Position numbers and translations under genes: made by a program. A stretch of DNA of 64,000 bases, taken from the NCBI GenBank assembly GCA_017656305.1, contig JACDOG010000002.1, forward strand, positions 104,121 to 168,120. Reading direction: 5' to 3'. This DNA comes from Thermoanaerobacteraceae bacterium (GTDB taxonomy: Bacteria; Bacillota; JADQBR01). Under the pieces are notes generated by a model. That model had not been told where the DNA came from, ran no database searches, and worked only from the letters and a program-made list of their open reading frames with translations. Of this stretch, positions 44,818 through 51,778 are shown piece by piece (within the stretch, counting starts at the first letter, position 1; every line of letters begins with the position of its first letter).

Positions 44818-45276
44818 ATGTCTTTTGAACAAAAAGTGCAGGAGTTGGGATTGACCGTCCCGGAGGCTCCCAAGCCCGTGGCAGCGTACGTGCCTGCTGT
44901 TAAAGTGGATAACTATGTGTACACAGCGGGTCAAATTCCGTTTGTCAACGGGGAATTAAAATACAAGGGTAAGGTAGGAAAAGACCTAACTTTGGAACAG
45001 GGATACGAAGCAGCAAAAATCTGCGCGCTAAACTGTCTGGCGGCAATTAAGGGTCAGATTGGCAGTCTGGACAATATTGAAAAGATAGTAAAAATTACTG
45101 GTTTTGTCAGCAGTGCTCCGGGTTTTAACGACCAGCCGAAAGTAATCAATGGCGCTTCAGAACTAATCGGCCAGATATTTGGCGAACAGGGCCAGCATGC
45201 CCGGGCGGCTGTTGGTGTCAATGAATTACCTGTGGATGCAGCAGTTGAAGTGGAAATGATAGTAAAAGTTAAATAA
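44818..45276 (+). CDS. RidA-family enamine/imine deaminase-like protein
   Basis: A 152-aa RidA/YjgF protein. The family hydrolyses reactive enamines and imines released by PLP or flavin enzymes. The sequence VDNYVYTAGQIPFVNGE, the trimer-core helix and the carboxylate-binding arginine (Arg129 in HARAAVGVNELP) with VEVE behind it are present, so activity is plausible. It is 14 bases before a PLP enzyme and in one operon with a flavoenzyme, the two enzyme types that make such intermediates. AAAGGAGG precedes the ATG. Confidence 0.88.
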   Translation: MSFEQKVQELGLTVPEAPKPVAAYVPAVKVDNYVYTAGQIPFVNGELKYKGKVGKDLTLEQGYEAAKICALNCLAAIKGQIGSLDNIEKIVKITGFVSSAPGFNDQPKVINGASELIGQIFGEQGQHARAAVGVNELPVDAAVEVEMIVKVK

Positions 45277-45289
45277 GGAGGTTCAATCA

Positions 45290-46750
45290 ATGGCTCACAA
45301 ATATAAGTTTCAAATGTACAAAGACCTGCATGCCAATATAGCCAATATTTATGCTGATTTACGGAAAGCGGCCGATGATATCGGTATTCCCCAGGATATA
45401 CGCGGCAAGTTTGGTTTGACCGGTGCCATTTCCGGATGCCCGGCACCGCTGCGCAAGGACATCCTGGAAGCCAGTGAAAAGGGAGCCAAGGAAGTTATTC
45501 CTCTAGCTATACTGATGGACCAGATTCGGGAACTGGTAAAGGAAGTATATGGCGACGAGTATGATGCAGCGGCTACCAGCACCTGTGAAGCGGCATTATG
45601 GGTAACTTTCGATGCACTGTTCACTCCGCCCATGCAGGGGCGCGGGGACAGTTACCGTGCGCGTTACATTGCGCCCTACGAAAAGCACCTGCATCACCAG
45701 GGCAGTTACGGGCGGCCATTCCCGGGAAGGTTTAAGGATATTTTTGCGGACAGGGGTTCAACACCAGGTGAGTTAGGCTTTTATGGCAAGAGACAGAATA
45801 ACACCGACACGGTAATAGTACCGCTGGAAGGTGCTGACTACAGCGTTCACGGTATCAAGTATCACCCCGTACCGTTGCTGACTGGCGTGGACCCGGAAGC
45901 TTCCATTGAAAAGATGGCGCTCCATGCTGAAATTCACGAATCTATGCTTACCGGATTCACCTCTTTGGGATATGAGACTCCGGGTTACGGTTACGGAGCT
46001 AAGGACGAAGACGGTACTCCGCTGCTTCAGAAATTTATTGCTGACCTGGCTCATTCCTACGACCTGCCGTACGTTGTGGACAATGCATGGGGATTGCCCT
46101 TTGTTGGTCATGACCCGAGAAAAAGCGGAGCAGATGTCATTGTCTACAGTATGGATAAGGCGGCGGGTGCTGCCACCAGCGGTTTGATTATCGGTAAGGA
46201 AGAGTTTATGGTACTCATTCGCCGGGCGCTGGGTATGCACGGAGACCGCTGGGGAACTCCTGCCAGCTACGGTAAGGCAGCTTATGTAACCTTTGACCCG
46301 GGTAAAGAGGCACTGTTAACTCAGGTGCAAACGCTGAAAGTGCTGAAAGACAATCCGGAAGTATTTACAAAACCGGTAGATGATTTGGAGCGGATTATCA
46401 AGGAAGAGTTTGAAGCTCTGGATCCCAAGCTCAGAGAAGGTATCATTATCAGCAAGTCTTATAACTCCAAGGCAGTGGAAATCAACTACGAAGGCACCTG
46501 GAAGGACGGTAAAATGGGCATCCCAATCTTCTCCATCGAAGATATGTATGCCGGTACCAACCTGATTCAGACCGGCCTCAAGCAGATGGGTGTCATCCCG
46601 ACGGTAGCCTATGACGGAAACATCTATATCTCACCTGACTTGGGAACTACTGACGAAAACGGGCAGTTAAAAGAAGACATTATGCGTTATGGTATCAAGG
46701 CACTGGTTAAGCTGATTGAAATTCTCTGCAAGTATGCCGGTGTTCTCTAG
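45290..46750 (+). CDS. Fold-type I PLP-dependent enzyme of unknown specificity
   Basis: A 486-aa soluble protein. A PLP site is readable: Asp264 in YVVDNAWG, placed to contact the pyridine nitrogen, and Lys290 in VIVYSMDKAAGAATSG as Schiff-base lysine. The first 130 residues contain a glycine/cysteine segment (GLTGAISGCPAPLRKD) and TSTCEAALWV in the cofactor-loop position. The C-terminal small domain runs from about 340. It does not match a named aminotransferase, decarboxylase or SelA-like enzyme that I can recognise. The adjacent RidA and flavoenzyme suggest amino-acid chemistry through an enamine or imine. AAGGAGG precedes the ATG. Confidence 0.75.
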   Translation: MAHKYKFQMYKDLHANIANIYADLRKAADDIGIPQDIRGKFGLTGAISGCPAPLRKDILEASEKGAKEVIPLAILMDQIRELVKEVYGDEYDAAATSTCEAALWVTFDALFTPPMQGRGDSYRARYIAPYEKHLHHQGSYGRPFPGRFKDIFADRGSTPGELGFYGKRQNNTDTVIVPLEGADYSVHGIKYHPVPLLTGVDPEASIEKMALHAEIHESMLTGFTSLGYETPGYGYGAKDEDGTPLLQKFIADLAHSYDLPYVVDNAWGLPFVGHDPRKSGADVIVYSMDKAAGAATSGLIIGKEEFMVLIRRALGMHGDRWGTPASYGKAAYVTFDPGKEALLTQVQTLKVLKDNPEVFTKPVDDLERIIKEEFEALDPKLREGIIISKSYNSKAVEINYEGTWKDGKMGIPIFSIEDMYAGTNLIQTGLKQMGVIPTVAYDGNIYISPDLGTTDENGQLKEDIMRYGIKALVKLIEILCKYAGVL

Positions 46751-46767
46751 GCAAAAGGAGGATTAGC

Positions 46768-48051
46768 ATGAAAATTGTTGTAGTTGGCGGTGGCTGGGCT
46801 GGTTGTGCAGCCAGCATTACGGCTAAAAAAGCCGGAGCTGACGATGTTACGCTGCTGGAACGTACCGATATGCTGTTGGGAACAGGACTGGTAGGCGGCA
46901 TTATGCGTAATAACGGCCGGTTTACTGCCACGGAAGAAATGATAGCCATGGGTGGTAGCGACATGTTTGCGGCTACTGATGAAAAAGCACGCCACACCAA
47001 CGTGGAGTTTCCCGGCCACAAGCATGCCAGCCTCTATGACGTGGCGGAAATAGAACCGGCAGTGAAGAAAAGACTGCTGGATGCCGGTGTCAACGTCAAA
47101 ACCAAAACCAGGGTAAAAAATGTGGAAACTGACGGCAAGCGCATCACGGCAGTGATAACGGATAACGGGGAACGCTACGAAGCAGATGTTTTTGTAGAAA
47201 CTACCGGTACTTCCGGGCCGCAGGGCAACTGTTCCAAATACGGCAACGGCTGTGCCATGTGCATTTACCGCTGCCCCACTTTTGGACCGCGGATTAGTCT
47301 CGCTGCTAAAGCTGGTGCCGAAGAATTCATGGGTAGAAAAGGAGACGGCTCCATTGGCGCCATGAGCGGTTCTTGCAAGCTGCATAAGGAATCGCTTGCG
47401 GAGGACATTGTGCACCAGTTAAATGAAACCGGCGTAGCCTTAGTACCCATTCCCGAACATTTACGAAAAGGTGAAGAGGCTTTGGCTACCAAGGCGTGCC
47501 AGCAGTATGCCCTGAAGGAGTTTGATGAAAACGTGATACTTCTGGATACCGGCCATGCCAAATTAATGGCGCCATTCTACCCGCTGGATACCCTGAGACA
47601 GATTCCCGGGTTTGAAAATGCCAGGTTTGAGGACCCCTATGCCGGCGGCATAGGTAACTCCATACGTTACCTGGCCATTTCCTATCGGGATAATACTCTC
47701 AAAGTGGAAGGACTGGAGAACCTGTTTTGCGGCGGTGAAAAAGCAGGGCTGTTGGTTGGCCACACGGAAGCGATCTGTACCGGTACTCTGGCCGGTCACA
47801 ATGCCGTACGTTATGCTGCCAACAAGGATCTCCTGACGCTGCCTGACAGTTTGGCAGTGGGAGATGCCATCAATTACGTGGGCCAGCAGATGCGTACGGA
47901 AGAGGGTATTACCAAGAAATACACGTTCTCCGGTTCCGTATATTTCAACAGGATGAAGGAGAAAAACCTGTACACTACCGATATCGATGCAATAAAACAA
48001 CGGGTTGAAAGTGCCGGGCTGACCAACGTCTTCAGCCAGCCCGTAGTTTGA
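46768..48051 (+). CDS. FAD-dependent oxidoreductase (MnmG/TrmFO-like fold) with cysteine cluster
   Basis: A 427-aa flavoprotein. The FAD fold IVVVGGGWAGCAASITAKKAG starts at residue 3 and the second FAD contact is FCGGEKAGLLVGHTEAICTGTLAGHNAV near 320-345, as in the GidA/TrmFO group. Between them Cys155-x6-Cys162-x2-Cys165-x3-Cys169-Pro looks like a [4Fe-4S] site, unusual for that fold and arguing against a tRNA-modifying role. It is the last gene of the RidA-PLP operon and may oxidise an amine or amino acid to an imine. AAAGGAGG precedes the ATG. Confidence 0.75.
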   Translation: MKIVVVGGGWAGCAASITAKKAGADDVTLLERTDMLLGTGLVGGIMRNNGRFTATEEMIAMGGSDMFAATDEKARHTNVEFPGHKHASLYDVAEIEPAVKKRLLDAGVNVKTKTRVKNVETDGKRITAVITDNGERYEADVFVETTGTSGPQGNCSKYGNGCAMCIYRCPTFGPRISLAAKAGAEEFMGRKGDGSIGAMSGSCKLHKESLAEDIVHQLNETGVALVPIPEHLRKGEEALATKACQQYALKEFDENVILLDTGHAKLMAPFYPLDTLRQIPGFENARFEDPYAGGIGNSIRYLAISYRDNTLKVEGLENLFCGGEKAGLLVGHTEAICTGTLAGHNAVRYAANKDLLTLPDSLAVGDAINYVGQQMRTEEGITKKYTFSGSVYFNRMKEKNLYTTDIDAIKQRVESAGLTNVFSQPVV

Positions 48052-48068
48052 TAGGGAAACTACCTGAC

Positions 48069-48098
48069 CCGGTACTCGAAAGCGAGTACCGGTTTTTT
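48069..48098 (+). terminator. Terminator of the RidA-PLP-FAD operon
   Basis: A perfect 10-bp stem CCGGTACTCG / CGAGTACCGG with an AAAG loop, followed by six T residues, 17 bases after the stop codon. Confidence 0.92.
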
Positions 48099-48149
48099 GG
48101 ACAAAATTCGCTAAAATTCGAGGAATTTTTAACTTAAAGGGCCTGTTAG

Positions 48150-48333
48150 AAAAGTATTACGTCGGTTTACGAAAACATTCACTCGCTGGCCGCAATAGCA
48201 CAGGAAAACGGTGCGGCCACGGAGAAAATGAGTGCCATGGTTACGGAATCTCGGATAGGGTCAAGGAATGAGCGGATACATCGAGCGGCTTGAGGACCTG
48301 TCCGGCGAATTCGAGGAAGACCGGCAGTATTAA
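48150..48333 (+). pseudogene. Remnant of a methyl-accepting chemotaxis protein, C-terminus
   Basis: One frame from 48150 reads VYENIHSLAAIAQENGAATEKMSAMV, the end of a chemoreceptor signalling domain, then turns into nonsense and stops. A second frame from 48274 reads YIERLEDLSGEFEED and ends in TAA at 48331-48333, where a terminator starts. A small deletion of receptor sequence with frame change best explains this. No start codon, ligand domain or hairpin tip remains, so it is not functional. Confidence 0.75.
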
Positions 48334-48350
48334 AGCTGCCGGTTCTTTTA
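48320..48350 (+). terminator. Terminator of the chemoreceptor remnant
   Basis: ACCGGCAG and CTGCCGGT pair across an 8-base loop holding the old stop codon, then TCTTTTATTT. It survives from the intact receptor gene. Confidence 0.7.
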
Positions 48351-48351
48351 T

Positions 48352-49149
48352 TTAGGTAAACAGATTTGTGTTTAACATGGCAATTTGTAAGGACTGTTTG
48401 GAACTGACCTGCTTCAGCAGCTGCCTGTGCTGGGTGTGATTTCCCAGACTGACCAGCTGTCTAAAATTCCTTGGGGCTACTTTTTCAGCAGTAACTTGCC
48501 ATTTGTTCAGGCGTTGCTCTAGCAGGGACGGTAACTGCAGGCAGGAAATTGTCACTGCACTTCTGGCAAACCGTTTTGCCACCGGTTCTACTAGCAGTTT
48601 GCCAAAGTTGGATGCTACAATCAGGGTATTATGGGCGGGGGTTAATTTGTTCAAACTCAGGACTGAGGGTTGATTGGAAAGTCTGATTGTCAAGCGCTTG
48701 TTCTGCTCGAGGAAATATTTTTCCCGTACCGAGTATACGTTCAAGGCCAAAATTACTAGGTTCTGACCGGGGAAACAATCCACTACCACGCCGGGAATGC
48801 TGACGTACTGCGGCTGCTGGTAGTGTACCAGGTGAACTGTGGTCATGGGGGATAGAGAATTTATTAATGAAGAAGCGGTAAAAGCAAAATACAACATGCC
48901 GGTGCCCGGAAAATGAAAGCTTTTAACATGTTGCACGCAGGTTTCTTTTAGGTGCGGCGGCTGTACCGGGTTCTGAAACTTGAAATCCATGTAGACGCAC
49001 CTTCCTGCCCAGTTGCAGTCGTTGCAGTCAGCGGAATTTCCCAAATAACTGCAAATTGGGCAGTAATTAACCTGCGCCAAGACGCACGGACATTTATTGG
49101 TTTCAAAGTCGGCACAAAGTTCCCGGGTAAATGACCTTTTTACCCGCAT
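48352..49149 (-). CDS. Cysteine-rich protein, possibly related to ferredoxin-reductase-type electron carriers
   Basis: A 265-aa protein I do not recognise firmly. The first 52 residues hold nine cysteines (C-x7-C-x-C, then CPIC, CNDC and single cysteines), enough for metal or cluster binding. From about residue 60 the pattern of strands (MTTVHLVHYQQPQYVSIPGVVVDCFPGQNLVILALNVYSV) recalls the flavin barrel of ferredoxin-NADP reductases, but the FAD-binding RxYS/T motif and an NAD motif are not convincing. AAGGAG precedes its ATG. It is a lone minus-strand gene between two operons. Confidence 0.55.
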   Translation of the reverse strand: MRVKRSFTRELCADFETNKCPCVLAQVNYCPICSYLGNSADCNDCNWAGRCVYMDFKFQNPVQPPHLKETCVQHVKSFHFPGTGMLYFAFTASSLINSLSPMTTVHLVHYQQPQYVSIPGVVVDCFPGQNLVILALNVYSVREKYFLEQNKRLTIRLSNQPSVLSLNKLTPAHNTLIVASNFGKLLVEPVAKRFARSAVTISCLQLPSLLEQRLNKWQVTAEKVAPRNFRQLVSLGNHTQHRQLLKQVSSKQSLQIAMLNTNLFT

Positions 49150-49289
49150 TATCTGTCAACTCCTTGCTGCTAATCATATTTTGTGAGATGTTACACATTA
49201 TGCAGCAAGTGTCAGAATGTGAGCGTGTTTGCATAAATGTAAGGAATGGAATTCATAATAAATAAAGTAGTCACGATACAGGAGCCAGA

Positions 49290-49342
49290 AGTCAGAATAC
49301 AAAATTGGTTTCGTACCAAGTTTTGAATTCTGAATCCTGACT
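49290..49342. repeat. Imperfect palindromic intergenic repeat (AGTCAG/CTGACT type)
   Basis: AGTCAGAATACAAAATTGG and CCAAGTTTTGAATTCTGAATCCTGACT form an imperfect inverted repeat around TTTCGTA. Sequences of the AGAAGTCAGAAT kind recur in intergenic DNA of Desulfotomaculum-like genomes as I recall. No coding sequence is seen from 49150 to 49390. Confidence 0.5.
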
Positions 49343-49390
49343 GCTACCCTGAAAATACGTTACAACAAACAATCCGGACAGATTTCTAAT

Positions 49391-49588
49391 GGCTAATGGT
49401 ACCAAGATGGAACCATCGGGCCGACCCGTCATCAGTCATATGTAACGCAGCATCTTTTTCGTGCCCTGTACATACGGTGGCAAGAAAATTGCCTGGATAT
49501 GCTTGTTGGCTGAATGCCGGGCGGAAGCCGAGTGGGGAGCCTGTTACTGCTCCGCGCAGGTCTCCGGTGATGAGTGGTACCGTTAGCC
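49391..49588 (+). ncRNA. Candidate structured non-coding RNA bounded by a 14-bp helix
   Basis: GGCTAATGGTACCA at 49391 pairs over 14 positions with TGGTACCGTTAGCC at 49575 (one G-U), closing a 198-base domain. Inside are GGCAA-GAAAA-TTGCC (49479-49493), GGC-GGAA-GCC with a GNRA loop (49520-49529), and GGAGC/GCTCC (49536-49553). GNRA-like loops favour the plus strand. The 78-codon ORF through it has no codon character or ribosome site. The raiA-motif RNA of Firmicutes is one class to test. Alternatively the ends are the inverted repeats of a small mobile element. Confidence 0.5.
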
Positions 49589-49631
49589 TGGCGTTAAATT
49601 TTCATATACATTTGTGCCGACTTGCGGCATA

Positions 49632-49690
49632 GGAATCTAACTTCTAAGTTCTGTCTTTTGCCTTCTGATTTCTGTATTCTCACTTCCAGA
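49632..49690. repeat. Second TTCTGTATTCTCACTTCC-type intergenic repeat
   Basis: Pyrimidine-rich sequence of repeated TTCTG/CTTCT units resembling, in inverted orientation, the repeat at 49290. The two flank the structured-RNA candidate. Confidence 0.4.
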
Positions 49691-49705
49691 AAGGAGGAGA
49701 AAAAA

Positions 49706-49954
49706 GTGAGCAAGTTGTTGGACTATGTCATGGACGCCTTGGACGTGGAGACGTTCCTGATATGCGATACGGAAGAGGAAGGACGCACCCTGGTGCTGGA
49801 ACTGATGAAAGAAATGGGATTTAGCGATATAGATGTTATCAACCTGGATTTTCAGGGGGTAGGAGCCCGTGTGAGAGTGCGGGCTTACATTCACCGCTCC
49901 GGGGATGAGTACGGTTGGCTGCAGTTGGATGGGGAGGCGAATGCCAATGGGTGA
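49706..49954 (+). CDS. 82-aa small partner of the B12 mutase-like protein
   Basis: A small acidic protein. It has an N-terminal helix, VETFLICDTEEEGRTLVLELMKEMGFSDIDVIN and a strand pair GVGARVRVRAYIHRSGDEYGWLQL. GTG 49706 follows AAGGAGGAG; a longer reading from 49622 runs through the upstream repeat and is rejected. The segment with LELMKEMGF and the strands after it faintly recalls the N-terminal dimerisation part of KamE (lysine 5,6-aminomutase beta), which the downstream fusion protein lacks. It overlaps that gene by 8 bases, so a complex is likely. No firm family. Confidence 0.55.
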   Translation: MSKLLDYVMDALDVETFLICDTEEEGRTLVLELMKEMGFSDIDVINLDFQGVGARVRVRAYIHRSGDEYGWLQLDGEANANG

Positions 49955-51776
49955 GAAGAAAAAAGTATTGCTGGCACCGTTTGATCCGGTTCATGACATC
50001 GGACTGAAGATGATCCGGCGTGGTTTGGAGGAAGCGGGTCATGAAACATACCTCCTGCCTCCTGACCTGCCTGCGGAGGAAATTGTCCAGGCAATCATGG
50101 ATAAAGAAGTGGATATGGTACTTATCAGTAGAACGCTGGGCTATGGTGTTGCCGAGCTCCTGTCCCGCTTTGCAGACCTGGTGGATGCCGCCGGTTTGCG
50201 TGACAAGGTGACTTTGGGAATAGGCGGTATGGCTATACGGCCCGAGCTGGCCGCAGAACTGGGCTTTGACGCCGGCTTCGGACCCGGCACAACCGTGGAA
50301 GAAGCCGTGGCTTTTGTTGAGGGGCGGGAATATAAAAAAGACGATGCCGGAGTCAAAAAGGAAAAACAGGATATCACCAGCGGCTATTCGTACAAGTTTG
50401 TCAATGAGAGACTGGGTGAAAAACTGGAACGGGTTGTCGATTTAATAGAACAATGGGTTAAGGATAAAACCAGCCCCGGGGTAAGAAGGGCGGTTGCCAG
50501 GGAAGAACTGTGGGATGTGGACCGCTGGCGCAACCGTGAAGGTAATCCCGAGTTTGACAAGGAGTATCCGCAGCTGTGCGGTGAGCAGCCGAAAAACTTT
50601 TATTTGAAGGGTGAACTGCACCCCAAAACCAGGCGCTTTACCAGAGAGGAAGTTAGGGCGCTGGAGGAATTCTTGGAGGAAACCAAGCAGCGGATAGTAT
50701 TAAATAAAGTACAGCACACCAGGGAGCGTCCCGTAGTTTTCAACCAGTACGGGACCGGCTGTCCCTTTATGGATATCGGGCATATCAAGGTCAGTGAAGC
50801 CTGGGGCGCCGACGGGGTGGTGCATTTTGACCCGTCCTGGGGAGCCAGAACTGAAGGGTTCTTTGACGGCTTCCTAACCCACCAGGAGGACGGTACGGTT
50901 ATTACTCCGGCAAATCTCAACCGGATTCATGCGGCACTGGAACCGTCAACCCTGTGGCAGGTACGGGCGCACCGGGGTTTAAATACTCCGGAGACCGTGG
51001 TGCTGGCCGGGAAAATTGGCGCTGACATGACCAAAATCAACATCTCTTACGGTTCCCTGAGTGCGGGGACGGATCCGGAACGGCTAACTGTGGACGGCTA
51101 CTATGCCATGCGGTACGCGGCCAAATACAATATGCCCTTTGACGTGGTTACCAATGAAGAACTAGCAGGGGTTCCGGCTCATAAGGCCTTTGCCGGCATG
51201 TTAATCGTGGCCACCCTTGGTATTCGACTGGGAGGCAGGCCCATACTGCAGCCGCTTTTTGCCTATTCTCCCGAGGCCATGATTGGTGAACAGATGGAAG
51301 ACAACTACGTGGACTTTAATGCGGCAAAAATCTATGCCCTGAAAAGCATCATTGACGCGCCCATTTGGCCGGGAGCACCTATCGGCTTTCTAACACAGAC
51401 GGAAGACCGGGTGCAGTCTTCCATGACTACGGGACTGCATGCGTGCCTTGCTGCTTCCCTGGGTGTTGACGCCATTTCCATAGCGTCCTCCGATGAGGCG
51501 TATTCCGGCGGGCCTATTGCTGTGCCTTCACGCACGGACACCTTACAGGCAGTTCAGGAAGGCTTTCGTTTTTTCGGTTCTACGGGTATCAGCCCGTCGG
51601 ATAACGCCAGGAAGTGGGGCGAAGAAATGGTAGTGCAAATTGAGCGGGTAGTTGATGATGTCATCAAAATGGGAGATTTTGTCCAGGCTCTGTATGAAGG
51701 CGTGTTGGGTACTCGTGAAGAGGGTGCTTACCCCGGAAGAACCGGCAGAGGAACAGTGGAAACCTCGGTGGATTAG
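49947..51776 (+). CDS. Cobalamin-dependent aminomutase-like protein, KamE-type B12 domain fused before a KamD-type barrel
   Basis: A 609-aa protein. Residues 5-125 are a B12-binding domain close to KamE/OraE (AGLRDKVTLGIGG, ELGFDAGFGPGT), with His16, Gly19 and Ser61 in the ligand-loop positions; the aspartate is three instead of two residues before the histidine. Residues about 150-600 resemble KamD (TEGFFDGF, NLNRIHAAL and a TIM-barrel pattern). OraE has the opposite domain order. The family's PLP lysine, 11 residues after the histidine, is Leu27 here. Substrate unknown; aminomutase or other radical mutase chemistry is inferred. ATG 49947 follows GGGGAGG. Confidence 0.75.
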   Translation: MGEKKKVLLAPFDPVHDIGLKMIRRGLEEAGHETYLLPPDLPAEEIVQAIMDKEVDMVLISRTLGYGVAELLSRFADLVDAAGLRDKVTLGIGGMAIRPELAAELGFDAGFGPGTTVEEAVAFVEGREYKKDDAGVKKEKQDITSGYSYKFVNERLGEKLERVVDLIEQWVKDKTSPGVRRAVAREELWDVDRWRNREGNPEFDKEYPQLCGEQPKNFYLKGELHPKTRRFTREEVRALEEFLEETKQRIVLNKVQHTRERPVVFNQYGTGCPFMDIGHIKVSEAWGADGVVHFDPSWGARTEGFFDGFLTHQEDGTVITPANLNRIHAALEPSTLWQVRAHRGLNTPETVVLAGKIGADMTKINISYGSLSAGTDPERLTVDGYYAMRYAAKYNMPFDVVTNEELAGVPAHKAFAGMLIVATLGIRLGGRPILQPLFAYSPEAMIGEQMEDNYVDFNAAKIYALKSIIDAPIWPGAPIGFLTQTEDRVQSSMTTGLHACLAASLGVDAISIASSDEAYSGGPIAVPSRTDTLQAVQEGFRFFGSTGISPSDNARKWGEEMVVQIERVVDDVIKMGDFVQALYEGVLGTREEGAYPGRTGRGTVETSVD

Positions 51777-51778
51777 CC

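Noticed and set aside
49550-49570. Cobalamin riboswitch on the minus strand
   Set aside because: The minus strand shows GGAGACCTGC, like the last B12-box segment, but no other conserved B12-box part, and it points away from the B12 genes.
49571-49590. T-box antiterminator
   Set aside because: GAGTGGTACCG recalls the T-box core, but there is no complementary 3' arm, specifier stem or terminator after it.
49396-49632. A 78-codon plus-strand protein gene across the structured element
   Set aside because: No ribosome site, unusual composition, and its length coincides with the paired ends of the RNA candidate; it looks like a chance frame.
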